Of a stretch of 64,000 bases of DNA, positions 47,123 through 58,795 are shown piece after piece. The notes under the pieces were generated by a model. It worked only from the letters and a program-made list of their open reading frames with translations, did not search any database and was not told the origin of the DNA. Position 1 is the stretch's first letter, and each line of letters begins with the position of its first letter. Location of the stretch: contig CM059558.1 of the NCBI GenBank assembly GCA_030386875.1, positions 12,037,501 to 12,101,500 on the forward strand. Reading direction: 5' to 3'. The DNA is from Morinoia aosen (lineage: Eukaryota > Arthropoda > Malacostraca > Amphipoda > Talitridae). The position numbers were made by a program, and so were the translations under genes.

Positions 47123-48997
47123 TGGAAACAATTACAAATACGCATTTTCAACGCACGAATAAAGCATGAAAATTTCCAGTGTAAGTTTTACGAGAACTCT
47201 AGCCAGTGTTTGAGATTCCGTGTTAAGTGCTTTGCATCCGCATAACCAGGTGTACTACAAAGTGTAGGGAAAGAAAAGGAAGTAGAACATTTCTCGAAGT
47301 GAACAAAGTAATGAATACGATATTACCCCTTCAAATATTTATACCCATAGTGAGAGTGGAATGGCAGGGGTCACGAATTGAAGGGCGTGTGAGTGCAATA
47401 AATAAAAGAAACAACGAAGCAATGAATAAGATATGGAAGACAGGCAGGTAGAGATAATTACACTGGTCCTTCCATGGGTAGAATTTTAGTGTTCTACTTA
47501 TAGGAAATTAGGTTATTTAAGTAAGATTTTTTCTTGAACAAGACATTAAGATTGTTCTGTTTATCTTTCTCCTAGCTGAAAAGAAGAAAAAAAGGTTTTA
47601 TTTGCCATATAAGTTTGAAGTCTATAACAAAACTTGTGAAAGTTTTGCTGCCATTAACACTTAATGGACAAAGTTAACTAGGATTTCAATGAAGCGCTGA
47701 AGCTGTAATTGAAATTTCTTTGTGAAGTTTGGGGTCATCAATGTGCGTGTCAGTTCTTATGAAAAAATATTTGTAGCTTAAGTCGTATGAACCAAGCTCA
47801 TAATATGAGAAAGCTGTTTAAGTTACTGCGGATTTTGAAGTTTCGACGGTAATTAGTCTTTAAAAAATCAGTAGGGGATAAATTCTAAATGAATAAGCTC
47901 TAGTATAAATTTCATGAATGGTAAAGATTTACTACAACGAGGTTGTTCGCTAATTCCTTTTTGAAAGTTCGGATTGCCTTTTACGAGTTGAACACACGCC
48001 AATCAAGGACTATTTGATAGCAGAAACAATCATTTAAGTAACTCGACTCCTAAGAGTCATCAAATAATTTTTTCCCCAGTGTCCTACCCGAAAATTAATC
48101 GAAACACAAAAAATAATAATTTTAATGTTACGTATCTATGTTACGAGATAAATTATGTGTATATGTTCATGATTTAATACATAACTCTCTTCCATTTTTG
48201 TGCAAATAACGTTGTAAAACGAAAAATGGTAATTTAACATTGTATTTATCCTTTGCTTTATTTTTTTCGTCGACTCTCACAATAAACTTTAATGCAAGCA
48301 GTTGATTAAGCTGGTCAAGTACAGCGAGTATCGGTCTATTTTCGAGGAATATACCTCGTGCTCAAGAAACTTTGGACACTTGAACCAAGGATGACACTAA
48401 AGAAACTCGGTGAGGGTTTGCAGTGTAAGACTTTGCCACTTCTGCTGCATTCATAGGACCAACTATCAGTTCTTCTGGCGCTTCCGTGCTTTTCATGGCG
48501 AAAGAATACTTTTCGCGCGTTCGGTACTGAAAATCCTTTCAAAAGTCCTCTAGTATGCGCTAAGTGTATGTGCTGTAGAATCGTGCGCATGATGAAAATA
48601 AATAAAATGTAAAATGTTTCAGCGGGTTAATAAAAAAACGTCGTGTAATGATGGAAATGAATAAGAAACTGAATTTTCCAGAATATAACAAACAAATGTC
48701 GTGTACTTCACCAGCCAGAATGTGCAAATAATTTGCATATAGTTGCTCACTGAAAGATAAAAAGAAGTCGTATGAGATTGAGCTTGTAAAATCTTTATTT
48801 TACGATTGCATTCTGCATGATAATTTCGATTTATATCGATTTTACTGCGTAAAGAGATTGAAGTAACTCCAGTAGTAGAGGCATCTGCTGGTCAGTCGAC
48901 TGTTGATATGAGGCATCAAACTGTTGATTACAATGCTATTACCATTTTCTGTAAATTCAAATTTTCTGATACACTTGGAAATGTGCAATTATTATAC
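47123..48997. other. No recognisable gene
   Basis: About 1.9 kb of AT-rich sequence. ORFs of 74 and 84 codons (47227-47451 plus; 48336-48590 minus) lack recognisable domains and show no splice-flanked exon structure I can support. Confidence 0.45.
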
Positions 48998-49270
48998 CAT
49001 GGTAGAGGAAACACGGTAAAGTTATTTCTATGGGAAAAGAATGCATCTCCTCTTGTTCAGATAGCCAATAGAACGGCTTCATTTCAAGTACACTGGATGA
49101 CGTCACCATGGTGACATGTCGTTAGGCCAATAGTGCTGCCATATTTGGAGCTAGCAGAGCTGCTAGACGCATTCTGAGCGCTGCTATTGGTTCGTTGCGA
49201 TGACGTCACCATTGTGACGCGGTCGACGAAATAAAGACTGGTTTGACGCTACCTTATTTCTTCTACCGTG
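48998..49270. mobile_element. Putative 273-bp MITE with two TGACGTCA sites
   Basis: Imperfect termini: CATGGTAGAGGAAACA at the left and, on the minus strand, CACGGTAGAAGAAATA at the right (12 of 16 positions match). The interior holds GATGACGTCACCATGGTGAC (palindrome TGACGTCA at 49098-49105) and a second TGACGTCACCATTGTGAC at 49201, each next to a conserved GCCAATA/TATTGG block. No target duplication was seen, so the mobile-element call is tentative. Confidence 0.55.
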
Positions 49271-52104
49271 TGTCATAACAGCACAGCCGATTTTTTCCTT
49301 CCGCATGGCAACACTGCTCATTAAATCCCAGGGATGTTAGCGAACTTAATGATTTGAGAAATCTGGCTCAGAAATACCCTGGACACTGCCTGCTTAATTT
49401 CCAAGGCAGCAATCGTGTAGGCATTCAGGAAACACGTTCTGCAATTCCTTAAAATAATGCTTATCGTTTGTACATACAATACATCATCCGAAACTATTTC
49501 GAGTACATAATATGATACAAAACAATTTCTCATTCCAGACCCAACGAAGTTTTAAGAGCTAAAACCTTTTTGTTTTTTTCGTCGTTTTAGGGTAAAAAAT
49601 CTTTATTTTTTTAGATGCTTTAGGGTAAAAAAATTGGATTTTTTCGTCGTTTTAGGGTCCATATTTTTGAATTGCAGATTTTCGCTTTAACAGCTAAAAT
49701 TTCCCCGCAGGCGATGGTAGTTGTGGGCACTTCACGATACTTTAATATCGCTCTCGATCTGCCCCCTCTGGTCAAATATTCCATTATTCCTGAAGTGGAG
49801 GGAAGTCGCTGAAATAAGTCCCTCCTGATACGATAATATGCAATTTTATTTGCTCGTCGGTGAACAAAACAAAATTGAAAAGTCAGATTTGCATTATGTT
49901 CTTGTTCTTGTTCTCGCTGGGCAAGCGTTGGGAAATGAAAAAGAGTTGATCGATCGAGTTTAAGGAGAACGAATTAGATTTATTTAAAAATATGGATTTA
50001 ATCTGCTCATTATGCGACAAAAGAAATGAACTTAGTTAAATTTGAAATACGATTCTTTTATAATTTGAAACAGAAATTTGACCATAACAGTACGGAAAAA
50101 GGTTTTGGTTCCCAGAAGTCATGTTTTCTAATAAAACTATAATTTTTGGGGAGAAAATCATTCACTTAGCATGCTGTGTGTCTATGGTAGATAGAGTAAT
50201 GAAATTAGGATAACTTTATTGATAGATTAGCGTCAAATTCCTATGCAAATTAAAAACCCAGCCCCTTGGGAGAGCTAGGAACGTGTTTGTCTGAAACTCC
50301 CAGCTCAACCATCAGCTTTCAGTTGATTAAAACTTGTCTCATAAATAGCGCTTCGCCTCCAAAAATTCCAAAAAATTAACAGCGAGTCTGCTAGCAGCCT
50401 TCCCATAGAAGGAGAGCAAATTTCCTCGACTACTTTTGAAGTCAGGAGCTCTGAAATAAGAAGCTTTGGCCGTCAGGGCTTGCATTAACACAAGACTTAG
50501 AGTGGCTCTCCTCACTAACTTGCACTAGATTTGCCTTGTCTAGCAACGCACTTTTTTGGCTTCATTAAACTTTTTTCAAGGCAAAATGATCAGCTTGACG
50601 TCATTCAAGACCTTCAACTTTCGCTCTGGAAATATCAAGTTACATCTACTCATTTTGATCCCTCATTTTTGGACTTAGTCGCCGATTTAACTCTGTCGGC
50701 GATTTAGCTATTATTGCTGCTTATTTTAGTCTATCTTTTTTTTCAACATTGGGTGCGATTTGGTTATTTTCCCGAAATCTTCGTGAAATTTTTATAATAA
50801 ATCTTCATGACCTTGAAACTCGTCATAACTTTTATCGTAAAATTCTCGGCGCGTGTTGGTTTTGTTCGGTAATTCTTAATTATTCCGTTGCAGGTGGTCG
50901 ATGAAAACAAATTCGTTTTATATGAATTTAAATCAAGTAGACTCACTATGTTAACCGTTAAGTAATGATTTTTAAGGCTTGAACTCAAGAAAAAGTTAAC
51001 AAGATGATGAGTTTATTAAGTTTAAACATTTACTAAGTTTTTATAAACAGTTCACGAAGATTAAACAAAATTCCAATTCCAACAAACGTGACAAACTTCT
51101 ACCTCCGGTGGCACAACCTCATCAACCGGGATCCGGGCCTTCTTTTTACATAAGTGAAAGCCAAGTACATGGACATACATAGAACATTTTTCTATTCAGA
51201 AATTTTGCAGAGAATAGGAGCAAAGTAAGAGAAATTATCTATGTGAATCGTAGCATCGGTGACGCATTTATGCATAGGAAGTGAAAAGTATAAGTCGAGA
51301 TTACACATCGTGTTCTGCAGAAGCGCTGGTACTTCTATACACTTCAAAAAACTCCAATCTCATTCCAATATTACAAAAAATAACGTCTGTTTTCATAATA
51401 TTAATCAAATTCCACACCATAAACAACAAGTGGATGATACCTTAAAACGTAAAATCGTCACACATCCACTAAAATATATGAAATATTCCAGCCACTCTCA
51501 TGGTAATATCCCAGCTGGTGTTGTGGAATCAAACATTCGTTCGCTGAAACATACCCGTTAGGAAAACCAAATCTTCGCTATATTCCTTTTCTGTGAAAGT
51601 GAATCAGCTTGGATTCCTTCTTAATATCAAACTTCGTTGGTGACTTGAACAATTTAAATAATTTTTAAACAATTTCTAAGCAACTTTAAACAATTTATGT
51701 ATTGCAAGCGAAATAGTAGTAGATTGTTTCTTAAGTCTAGTACAATGGTTACATTTGAGTGTAGCTACCTGTGACCCGAATAAGTTCAAGATAAGTTCAG
51801 ATTATAAGATGCTTCAACGTTTCAGTTCAACGTTTGTAAGGGTGTGGGAATATTTATTTTGAAAATAACTTAGAAGTGATATTCTGATATTTTGTTACTA
51901 ATCCAAGCAGTGACACATCGCATGTAAAAATGGAATTTAGGACATTAACTTCAGAATACGTATTAGAAGCTTTCTCCATTGTACTCTAAATAGGTTCATG
52001 GCTTCCAAGAACAACATTAAAGTTTCTAAAGAAACTAGTAAACACGGTAAAAACAACAGTATTCAATATGTTCCTCATATAAGTCCTTCGGACGTGGATG
52101 ACAA
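49271..52104. other. No recognisable gene
   Basis: About 2.8 kb of AT-rich sequence. A short degenerate tandem of TCGTCGTTTTAGGGTAAAAA words sits at 49,563-49,670. ORFs of 60-100 codons (for example 51259-51561) show no recognisable domain. Confidence 0.45.
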
Positions 52105-52245
52105 ACAAATATATCCATCCCAACAGTACCCGCCATTAAAATATTCTTGTACTTGTGCAATAGTGAAACTCGTATCACAGATACGGTCATTGAGCCTCCT
52201 TATGAGCGTCACAGAGAGACGGAAGAAGCGGACACCAATCAAATA
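52105..52245 (+). repeat. Dispersed ~220-bp repeat, copy C (3' part)
   Basis: Matches the 3' two thirds of the family at 38,450 and 40,760: ATATATCCATCCCAACAGTA, CCATTAAAATATTCTTGTAC, TGTGCAATAGTGAAACTCGT and GGTCATTGAGCCTCCTTATG. The 5' third is missing. The 86-codon ORF here is incidental. Confidence 0.78.
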
Positions 52246-53195
52246 TACAAATACATAAACACACCGAGGGTATTATTAGGCCCGAAATAATGAGAAAGAG
52301 CAACTCAGGCGCCATCATTTTGGTTGGTATGAGCTACATGCTTTGTTGAGGCAAGAAAAGGAACTTCGAAAGCCTGGTCTGGAGCGGGCTCATTAATTTC
52401 AGTAAGCGTACGCCAGAGGTCGCTTCAGCTCTTTCTGCGCGTTGTTAAACGAGTCGTGAGTGCTACTGGGGCAATTAGTGTGAGCCTCTGTGAGGCCTGG
52501 CCCCGAAGAACTAATGTTTGTTTCGATTAAAAGGTTCCATGACCTCGTCTGGAAATCTTAAAGCGCTGTGGAACTGCCCTGGTAACGGCCAGTGTCTTGA
52601 GCGGTTGTTTACTGAGTTTCAACGACATCATTGAGCGTAGTTTGGTGAACTGCGTGTGTAGTGTTGATGTAACTCTTATCCGTGTGTATATATGGTTCAC
52701 AATGGTTATATTGTTTAAACGATTTCATCGAGTACTTTAGTTCGGTCAACATTGATGTAGCTCTTCTCTGTCTGTATGTATAGCCTACATTGTTAATATT
52801 GCTTGCTATTAGATATTAAGTTTACTTTAGTGCCATGTGATAATGCTCGTGCTTGTAGTAAAAAACGGTTGTAGCTCATTGAGAAAATATTGCTCTACAA
52901 TGCGATAACTCGTTCTCACATTTCACCGGTCTCCTTTCTTTATGTGAGCATCGAATAGCTAAAACTAAATTTATTTAAATATTTTCACCATTCTTTCATG
53001 ATATGAATCACTTAAAACATCATTCAATATTTTACTAAGAGAACTAAGTAAAAAAATTGCGTTACAAAAATAGAAACGGATTTCTGCTCATATGACAATT
53101 TATCCACTTGATGTTTGGTCCTGATATTGACAGTAGAAACTGAAAACACGGAACTTAATCCCACATGTCCAGAGGTTTGCCTCAGAGCTGCCTTT
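52246..53195. other. No recognisable gene; weak duplication
   Basis: Nothing coding is recognised. A weak ~110-bp duplication around TGTTGATGTAACTCTTATCC (52,655) and CATTGATGTAGCTCTTCTCT (52,748) is visible. Confidence 0.4.
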
Positions 53196-53313
53196 GGATA
53201 TATATATATAATTTATATATATGTATAAATTTATTGTTATATACATATATATAATTCAAATATAACACTTCAAAAAATGTTCACTTATAATTATATGTGT
53301 GTAGAGTATATAT
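53196..53313. repeat. TA-rich microsatellite
   Basis: Runs of ATATAT interrupted by TTTAT and GTATA between 53,198 and 53,265, then again near 53,305, bordering the small MITE at 53,314. Confidence 0.8.
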
Positions 53314-53506
53314 ACTATGTCCCACGAAAACCCGAACCGAGTTTCATTTTCCCGTATCAGTAATACCATCTTAATCAGTAATACCTTTTCTATAAATTAA
53401 TTTTGAAGAATAATTTTGCCACAAATTAAATGCTTATGGTATTCTAATGTTGGTATTACTGATACGGGAAAATAAATACTCGGTTCGGGTTTTTGTGGGA
53501 TATAGT
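53314..53506. mobile_element. 193-bp MITE with 29-bp TIRs
   Basis: Terminal repeats of 29 bp matching at 27 positions, beginning ACTATGTCCCACGAAAACCC on the left and ACTATATCCCACAAAAACCC on the minus strand at the right. A second inverted pair lies inside, TTTTCCCGTATCAGTAATAC on both strands. No coding sequence and no clear target duplication; the superfamily is not assigned. Confidence 0.82.
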
Positions 53507-54354
53507 GTCTCTAATAGGACATTTTATGAAGCGTTAGTTCCTTTCAGACGACTGTCATTATGAACATAAATGTGCGTTTTTGCGTGGATTTTCGTTTGAC
53601 ATTAAGAAATACTGTGAAAAGTCCTACATCAAATTTTCCACGCTTGCAACTATGTACATTAAATATAGTAGAAGAAAATCACCATTCATGAAATAATATT
53701 TATATACATGCTCCCTTTACTTCTTCAAACTGCAAAGTAATCCAAACATATACTAAGTCATTGTTATACTTACAAAAATATTACCATTTACATTATTTTC
53801 TGATTAGTTTTCGAGGACCCGTTGCTTTTATTTCAATTAATGGAGACTTTGGTATCTATGCTAATAAAACAATATGTAAATTTTTATGCCGCTATTTTCA
53901 ACTTAGCATTCGATGATCCGATCTTTACTTATTTATAAATTATTTTACTTTATAATGATGATGTCTCAACTAAGCAAAAGAGATAATGTATTTTTGGGAA
54001 AATGCTTTATATAATGCATCGATTTGAAATACGTTTTATAATAATATAATATAATACTGTTGTGTGGATATAATTTTTTGTTTGATTCGAATCAAATTTT
54101 CGTATGTGTGAAATTGAATTTCTTTCGTGTGAAATTGTCTTTTCGCTCGCATGAAATTAGATTTCGAATGTATGGAATAGACCTAAGAATTGTATGTGTA
54201 GAATCTCTTGAGACCTGACGTGAAGAAACTCAATATCAGAAAAATGTTTGCTACGAAACTTCCCGAAAAAACTGAAGTTCGTCAAAATAACCCTATGCTT
54301 TAATTTAGAATGAACACAGCCAATATCATTCTAATGCAATTGAGTGATATCATT
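53507..54354. other. No recognisable gene
   Basis: AT-rich sequence without ORFs or repeats of note. Confidence 0.5.
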
Positions 54355-54575
54355 TTAACACGTTTCCTGGGATGGGTTAAACTGAAGTTCAGTAATCAAT
54401 ACCAATTAAGCGAATCGTAGTACAATTTGAATCTAGCAAACATCAACTGGATTAACTGAATTCAGCTTCCATCACGTATTAATAAAATTTGAGTCAGTGA
54501 CTGCAGGTTGATTAGCAGCAATATGAAAATCCCCTCAGTGACCACCGGTGGGTCCCTTCGCAGGAAACGTATTAA
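54355..54575. mobile_element. TTAA MITE, related to CACTTTGACTG family, copy 3
   Basis: TTAA flanks at 54355-54358 and 54572-54575. Termini CACGTTTCCTG and, on the minus strand, TACGTTTCCTG differ from those of copies 1 and 2, but the interior shares GATTAGCAGCAATATGAAAA and ACCACCGGTGG with copy 2, so it is a diverged subfamily with altered ends. Confidence 0.8.
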
Positions 54576-57434
54576 ATGACCATTTACTCTGCTTGGTCTC
54601 TGAACTCCTGTGAGCAACAAAGCCGAGTGTTTAGCTCCCTCTCGGTCAGGGCCACTTTTACCTTGTGATAACACCCCATAAAATGTGTTGTCCGCTTTAT
54701 TTACTGACAGTTCAATGTAGGGGACTTCGAATCAACACAATAATCCGCTGGCTTCCCAACTGCAGCTAGCAAAATACGTAGGAGCGGTGCTGGTCATTGT
54801 CTGAAGAGGATAGCGCTGTTTGTGTCGTGGCATTTGCTGGCAAATAACTAATTCTCCGTAGCTTAGATACTCGCATTGCTACTCTTCAACACTTAAGTTC
54901 AGTTTGTTTGTTTTTGCCATAGAATTTCAAGGGTCAGAGTAGTAGTAATGTTTAACAGACAAATTACAATGCAAGGTGTCCCAAAAATAAAACAGAACCG
55001 AACTTGAAATTATTATTGCTCAGGATGTATTTGACCAATAACTTATAAAAATTTTATTACGCAATAAATTGTAGCTGAAAGAATCCCATCGGATTTCACT
55101 GTGCAGAATTCAGTAGAGTAGAGGTAGACAAACAATCCGAGCTGTGTTACAACCACCATTGCGCAATACACGATATCATTTACATGACCTACGAAAATGT
55201 AATAAAAATCAAAGACCACCCACAACATTCCCCATTGGGCGGATCAGAATCACACATGAAAATCCTCGAAGTTTTTGCCGCAGCAGCCGAAGGAAAAAAA
55301 AGCTTGAAATCAGCATTACGGAGGCTCGCCATCCAAGGCCCAAGAGCTCGGACTCCTCGTGGCTTTCCTTCGACTTTTTTGAGCGGCCTCGAGCATTTGT
55401 TCAGCCAGCATCTCCATGCAATAAGCTACGCGCCCCAAAGAAAAGATGGAGGCATTTTTCTTAAGTAGTTCCGTCGGAGGTGCGCTTTTATTTCTGCACA
55501 AACTGACGACTCCTGAAATGGAGCAAGTTTTTGATGGAATGGAGCGAGTTGCTCGGCCGGCATCCGCAGCCCAGCGGAGGCATCGCGGGGTTCAGTTTCA
55601 TTTTGCATTTTATGTGACAGAATTGCGTGTTTTTACTGAGCCTGGCTCAAGATAAAGCTGAATTAATTGCCGGATGAGGACAAACTGACTTGAGCAGTAG
55701 AACTTTGATTCTGGGAGTAAGTAATTATTACTTACATGGAAAGTTTTGCCTTCATGTGAGTTATTCTAGAGGAAAATAAGTTAGACAGACTGAGTTAACT
55801 ATTAGATTCTGTTGAGCTGTTAATTACGGTTACACCGTCAATATATATTTCTGGAACTGTAATCTCTAGCTCCAAATGTAATTATTGGAAGCAGTTTAAA
55901 ATAATGGGTAAATTTGTTCAACTGTAAATAAAAGACAATGTCTTTTCAAATAATAGACTATACAAACTAGAGAATTAAAAAAGCAAGAAGTTAATTAGTT
56001 TAACCATAAATAGAAAAGAAAAGGTAAATTATTTTGATATTTAACTCGTAGCTCCTAAAAAGGCGCCAATTTGAAGATGAGACATAAGAAATATTATTTT
56101 GACGTGAATTTAGATTCATTAATTTTTATGACCTTGTAAGAGTTTAAGAGTTTTTCATGGTTACATCACAAAATACTGAAATGAATAACAGCATTTTGAG
56201 ATTTCACTTTTCTCCATTTCAAATAATGTTTCCATTCGATCGAATTTTGAAATAATGATTATCACTAAAAGCGATTTAATCCCTTCTAATACGCATGGCA
56301 GCGCTGGATATGATCAGTAATGACTAAGAAGCAATTTCACCATGACCAACCATCGTGTTTGTTATCGATACTGGGCCAAGAGTTATCAAAGATAGTGTAG
56401 AACTTGTCATCTGTAATGAATGAGCAATAACAAATTCAAGCTAATTTGCTTTCTAATTAATATTTGCGTTCGTTGAACGAATTAACGTGACTAGGTTTGT
56501 TGTATAATTTGAGATCGATCATTGGCTTGAATAAGAGAGAAACCACTTTTTTGGCCTTTACTTCCAAGATTTGGTGCTAGACACTCGCTCAAGAATTGCG
56601 AGCACTTCATAGAATCATAAGAAGAATCATTGTTCAAGAATCGCGAGCACTTCTCAAAAAATGTGAAAATGCGTGCAAGACGAGATTTTTTGTCTGCAAT
56701 TCTTGGTTGGGTGATGGTGCAAATAATTAATGAAATAAATCTGAGTTTACGACTGAACAATGCACATTTTTAACTAATTGTGTCTCCTATTTAAGTTTCT
56801 ATCTACTTTCTTCAGGGAACTTTTTTACCTAAAAAGTATGTGTTCTAACAAGATGCTCTCATTTGATGATTCTACCTTATTCTCTAATTTGGAACCGTCT
56901 ACGAACGAAAATCAAATTCCTTGAAATAGACTATATAACTACGAAAGCTCTAGCGGATTGTTCACCCCCTTCAAAAGCATTTGCATGCTCGGCATTCTTC
57001 AGCCTCGGATAAAATTTCTAAACTTTTATTGGATTTTTTACGTTTTTCGCTGCAGAGATGCCTGGAATAATTCAGTGCATCTTTGTACTTAGTAGTTTAC
57101 AATACCCTCAAGCCGCGTTTTTGTGTGCGCATGAGCTAGTGCATCTTTGGAATTATTGGTGTTCATGATCCTCTAACAGTTTTTTTATGGTTTTGAATGC
57201 GAACTAGACCATCCTTCGAATAAATCCAAGTAATCAACTTGACGATATGTCAAATACAACCGATTTAAAATCTTTTTTAAACCCTTCTCAACAAATTCCC
57301 GGATATTAACGGTGGATTGCTTCCAATCAATGCACAATATCCCGACTAAATTATATTCTGTGGCTAATGTAGCATTTCATTTCGATCGAGGATAAAATAT
57401 GACTAAGATTTAAACGATTTAAGACTGTGATTTT
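54576..57434. other. No recognisable gene; GC-richer patch at 55,190-55,660
   Basis: Mostly AT-rich. Near 54,972 a CAAGGTGTCCCAAAAATAAA word resembles a mariner end, but no partner end was found. The GC-richer patch carries overlapping ORFs on both strands (94 and 106 codons plus; 61 and 60 codons minus). None shows a domain, and I cannot tell a real exon from compositional chance. A short direct repeat around AAGAATNGCGAGCACTTC occurs at 56,592 and 56,637. Confidence 0.4.
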
Positions 57435-58109
57435 GGTCAATGTGAAGTTTCATGCAATCACGGAAATTTATAATTATATTCCAAACAATCACTAAAGGAA
57501 CCCATTTAAGAACGTTTTATAAGAATGACATTCTGCTCGCTGATGCGTTATTTTCGAATAATTGAACTTTGAAGTTGGCCTTCCCGCGCCATAGGAAGCG
57601 AGCGTAATTCAATTAAAAACGGAAGCTAACCCCCTATTACAAACGTAAAGAGGTTGGGTCGTGAGGGGTAGCCACAGTTCTTTTAGTGAAAAGTATAAAT
57701 AAAGCTTCTAAACCACCCATTAGGGTGACGACCGCAATCTTGTTTACATCGGGTCTAACATGGCGACCACCATGGGCGCCGCCATTTTGGACCCGATGTC
57801 AACAAGATTGCGGTCGTCACCCTAATGGGTGGGTTAGAAGCTTTATTTATAATTTTCACTAGAAGAACTGTGCCTCCCTCTCACGACCCAACCTCTTTAC
57901 GTTTGTAATAGCTTCCGTTATTAATTAAATTCCGTTTCACGCGCTCGCTTCCTTTGGCGCCAAGGCCAACTTCAAAGTTCAATTATTCGAAAATAACGCA
58001 TCAGCGAGCAGAATGTCATTCTATTAAAACGTTCTCAAATGTGTTCCTTTAGTGATTCCTGGGATCGGCATTATTATTTTCCGTGATTGCATGAAACTTC
58101 ACATTGACC
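57435..58109. mobile_element. 675-bp palindromic foldback element
   Basis: Two arms of about 320 bp, 57,435-57,756 and 57,790-58,109, are near-complete inverted copies. The outer ends are GGTCAATGTGAAGTTTCATG and its complement; the inner ends are ACATCGGGTC and GACCCGATGT. The ~33-bp centre contains ATGGCGACCACCATGGGCGC. Mismatches and small indels are scattered along the arms. Any transcript would fold into a long hairpin. Non-coding; no target duplication identified, so foldback transposon or MITE is an inference from the shape. Confidence 0.9.
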
Positions 58110-58564
58110 GTGATTTTTTCTGTATAATTAGTGTTCGTTAACAATGTATTTCCAACATGAGGTCTAATTTCCTTCCTAATGAACATCACAGTCACAGACT
58201 CCGGAGTTGAAACCTGATGTGCTAAGTCCGTAATTGGTCACGTATCCTTTCTAACAATCGCGTACATTGATTTCACTTTCGTTTGCCAAATTTCCGAACA
58301 TCGCATTTAACCATTCAAAGCCAAGAAATATCATTCGTAATAACTAAGAAAGTCAGTCAGATTCCCTTTTTTTTAATACACACTTCGATTGAACGACGCT
58401 TGGTTTCGAAATTCATTACCGAGAAGTATATTCTGCTCAAAAGCTTAGGTCAAATCGAAAGAAGATTGACCTCTTGCATTACTGAATTTTAATCCTCTTC
58501 TGCATCATTACGGAGCTTTACAAACATTGGTTAGAATTAAAAAGAGAATATTAGATTACTATTA
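58110..58564. other. No recognisable gene
   Basis: AT-rich sequence. A 69-codon ORF (58283-58492) has no recognisable domain. Confidence 0.45.
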
Positions 58565-58795
58565 TTATTATTTATCAACCATAAAGAGAAGATTAGACCA
58601 TTGTAGTACAGAGCACACGCCTCTCTCTCTCCCTGTAACCACCATAAGAAGAAAGAAAAAGAAAGAAAAAGAGAGGAAATTAGACCATTGTAGTACATAA
58701 CACAGGTCTCTCTCTCCCTGTAACCACCATAAAGAGAAAATTAAACCATTGTAGTACAGAGCACACACCTCTCTCTCTCCCTCGCACGCGTCTGT
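58565..58795. repeat. Irregular three-copy tandem repeat with CT/GA tracts
   Basis: Three copies of a block with ACCATTGTAGTACAGAGCAC, a CTCTCTCTC run and CCCTGTAACCACCATAA. The first spacing is longer because of an inserted GAAAGAAAAAG stretch (about 58,650-58,675). Confidence 0.85.

Noticed and set aside
55144..55660. Protein-coding exon in the GC-richer patch
   Set aside because: ORFs on both strands overlap, no domain is recognisable and no splice sites could be tied to a neighbouring exon. The patch is reported only as composition.
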